From assembly GCF_000691165.1 (NCBI RefSeq), contig NZ_ASJD01000013.1, forward strand, positions 1 through 53,691: DNA of 53,691 nucleotides, in the 5' to 3' direction. Below are positions 53,403 through 53,691 of this stretch, one piece after another. Positions within the stretch are counted from its first letter, which is position 1; every line of letters begins with the position of its first letter. The DNA comes from Bacillus safensis FO-36b. GTDB lineage: Bacteria > Bacillota > Bacilli > Bacillales > Bacillaceae. The position numbers were made by a program, and so were the translations under genes. Under the pieces are notes generated by a model. The model was given only the letters and a program-made list of their open reading frames with translations, did not search any database and was not told the DNA's origin.

Positions 53403-53627
53403 TTATTGATTTGGCATTCTGTAAGTCACAGTGGCATCTTGATTGGCTTCAATCGTTTTCACAATGTCTTGAAGGACCTCTGCTGCACGATCGTTTGAGT
53501 CATACTTACCGAGCGTCTTGACCCAAGTATCGCTTCCTGCGATCATCCCTTCAATCTTTTTGCCGGCTACAGTGACTTCGTGGACATGAACGAAACTTTG
53601 CTGGTTTTGTGTGAAAATCCATAGCAT
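53403..53627 (-). CDS. Small protein of unknown function
   Basis: 74 aa, soluble, with alternating hydrophobic pattern HVHEVTVAGKKIEGMIAGSDTW followed by an amphipathic helix DSNDRAAEVLQDIVKTIEAN and a TVTYRMPNQ strand: a beta-alpha-beta layout. SD AAAGGAG is 8 nt before the ATG. It ends at a bidirectional terminator. I do not recognise the family. Confidence 0.65.
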   Translation of the reverse strand: MLWIFTQNQQSFVHVHEVTVAGKKIEGMIAGSDTWVKTLGKYDSNDRAAEVLQDIVKTIEANQDATVTYRMPNQ

Positions 53628-53691
53628 GGTTTTGGCTCCTTTTTATTGGTTTATTTTAACATATTAATTTCTGACTGGAATGAAATGGCTT

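Overview
The window looks like chromosomal DNA of a Bacillus of the B. subtilis/B. pumilus type. The complete rsbRSTUVWX-sigB stress module, the small genes cmpA and fbpB, and the order dctBSR-dctP-ydbI-ydbJKL-fbpB-ydbP-ddl-murF-cshA-ydbST-ydcA-acpS-ydcC-alr-ndoAI-ndoA-rsb-sigB-tex-ydcK support this. From memory this order is the B. subtilis one, read here in reverse complement. Neighbours not expected from B. subtilis (an aco operon beside ydcK) suggest the B. pumilus group, but I cannot prove the species. I see no phage, insertion sequence or CRISPR array.

Positions 1-510 hold a tRNA cluster transcribed leftward (Glu, Val, Thr, Tyr; Tyr is cut by the edge). Positions 511-8240 are a six-gene rightward operon for recovering and eating peptidoglycan sugar: murQ, murR, murP, amiE, nagZ, namZ. 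Secreted AmiE, NagZ and NamZ trim muropeptides to MurNAc; MurP imports and phosphorylates it; MurQ cleaves the lactyl ether; MurR is the likely repressor of the palindrome-marked promoter. Two leftward transporters follow (a BASS-family carrier and a SulP permease).

Positions 11053-11921 hold a scarred ribosomal locus. Tandem rRNA-type promoters drive a lone 5S gene, an extra 3' piece of 5S, tRNA-Asn, Ser and Glu, a broken tRNA-Asn and tRNA-Thr. No 16S or 23S is present. It also marks a synteny break. Positions 12024-18611 are the acetoin dehydrogenase genes acoA-acoB-acoC-acoL and their sigma-54 activator acoR, with a clear -24/-12 promoter and a large upstream palindrome; acoR has a CcpA-type cre on its -35.

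Positions 18723-29943 carry ydcK, cmpA, tex, the sigma-B operon with its internal sigma-B promoter, the MazEF-type pair ndoAI-ndoA, alr and lipoprotein ydcC. Positions 30104-41868 carry acpS, a rhomboid protease, the PH-domain pair ydbS-ydbT, the RNA helicase cshA, an esterase, murF, ddl, a thioredoxin-like protein, Fur-regulated fbpB and the ydbJKL ABC system.

Positions 41996-49588 are about anion uptake: a glutamate-type symporter under a cyclic di-AMP (ydaO-type) riboswitch, an AI-2E family protein, and the C4-dicarboxylate system dctP with sensor/regulator dctS-dctR and binding protein dctB. The right end has an EcsC-like protein, a small GlsB-type membrane protein with a sigma-B-like promoter, mntH, a GNAT acetyltransferase and two small unknown proteins.

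Most of the window is core genome. The items most worth following up are the orphan, chimeric 5S/tRNA unit and the cyclic di-AMP riboswitch placed on a glutamate-type transporter. I did not find a clear new multi-gene system. Start codons were chosen by Shine-Dalgarno spacing and family comparison from memory; no search was run.
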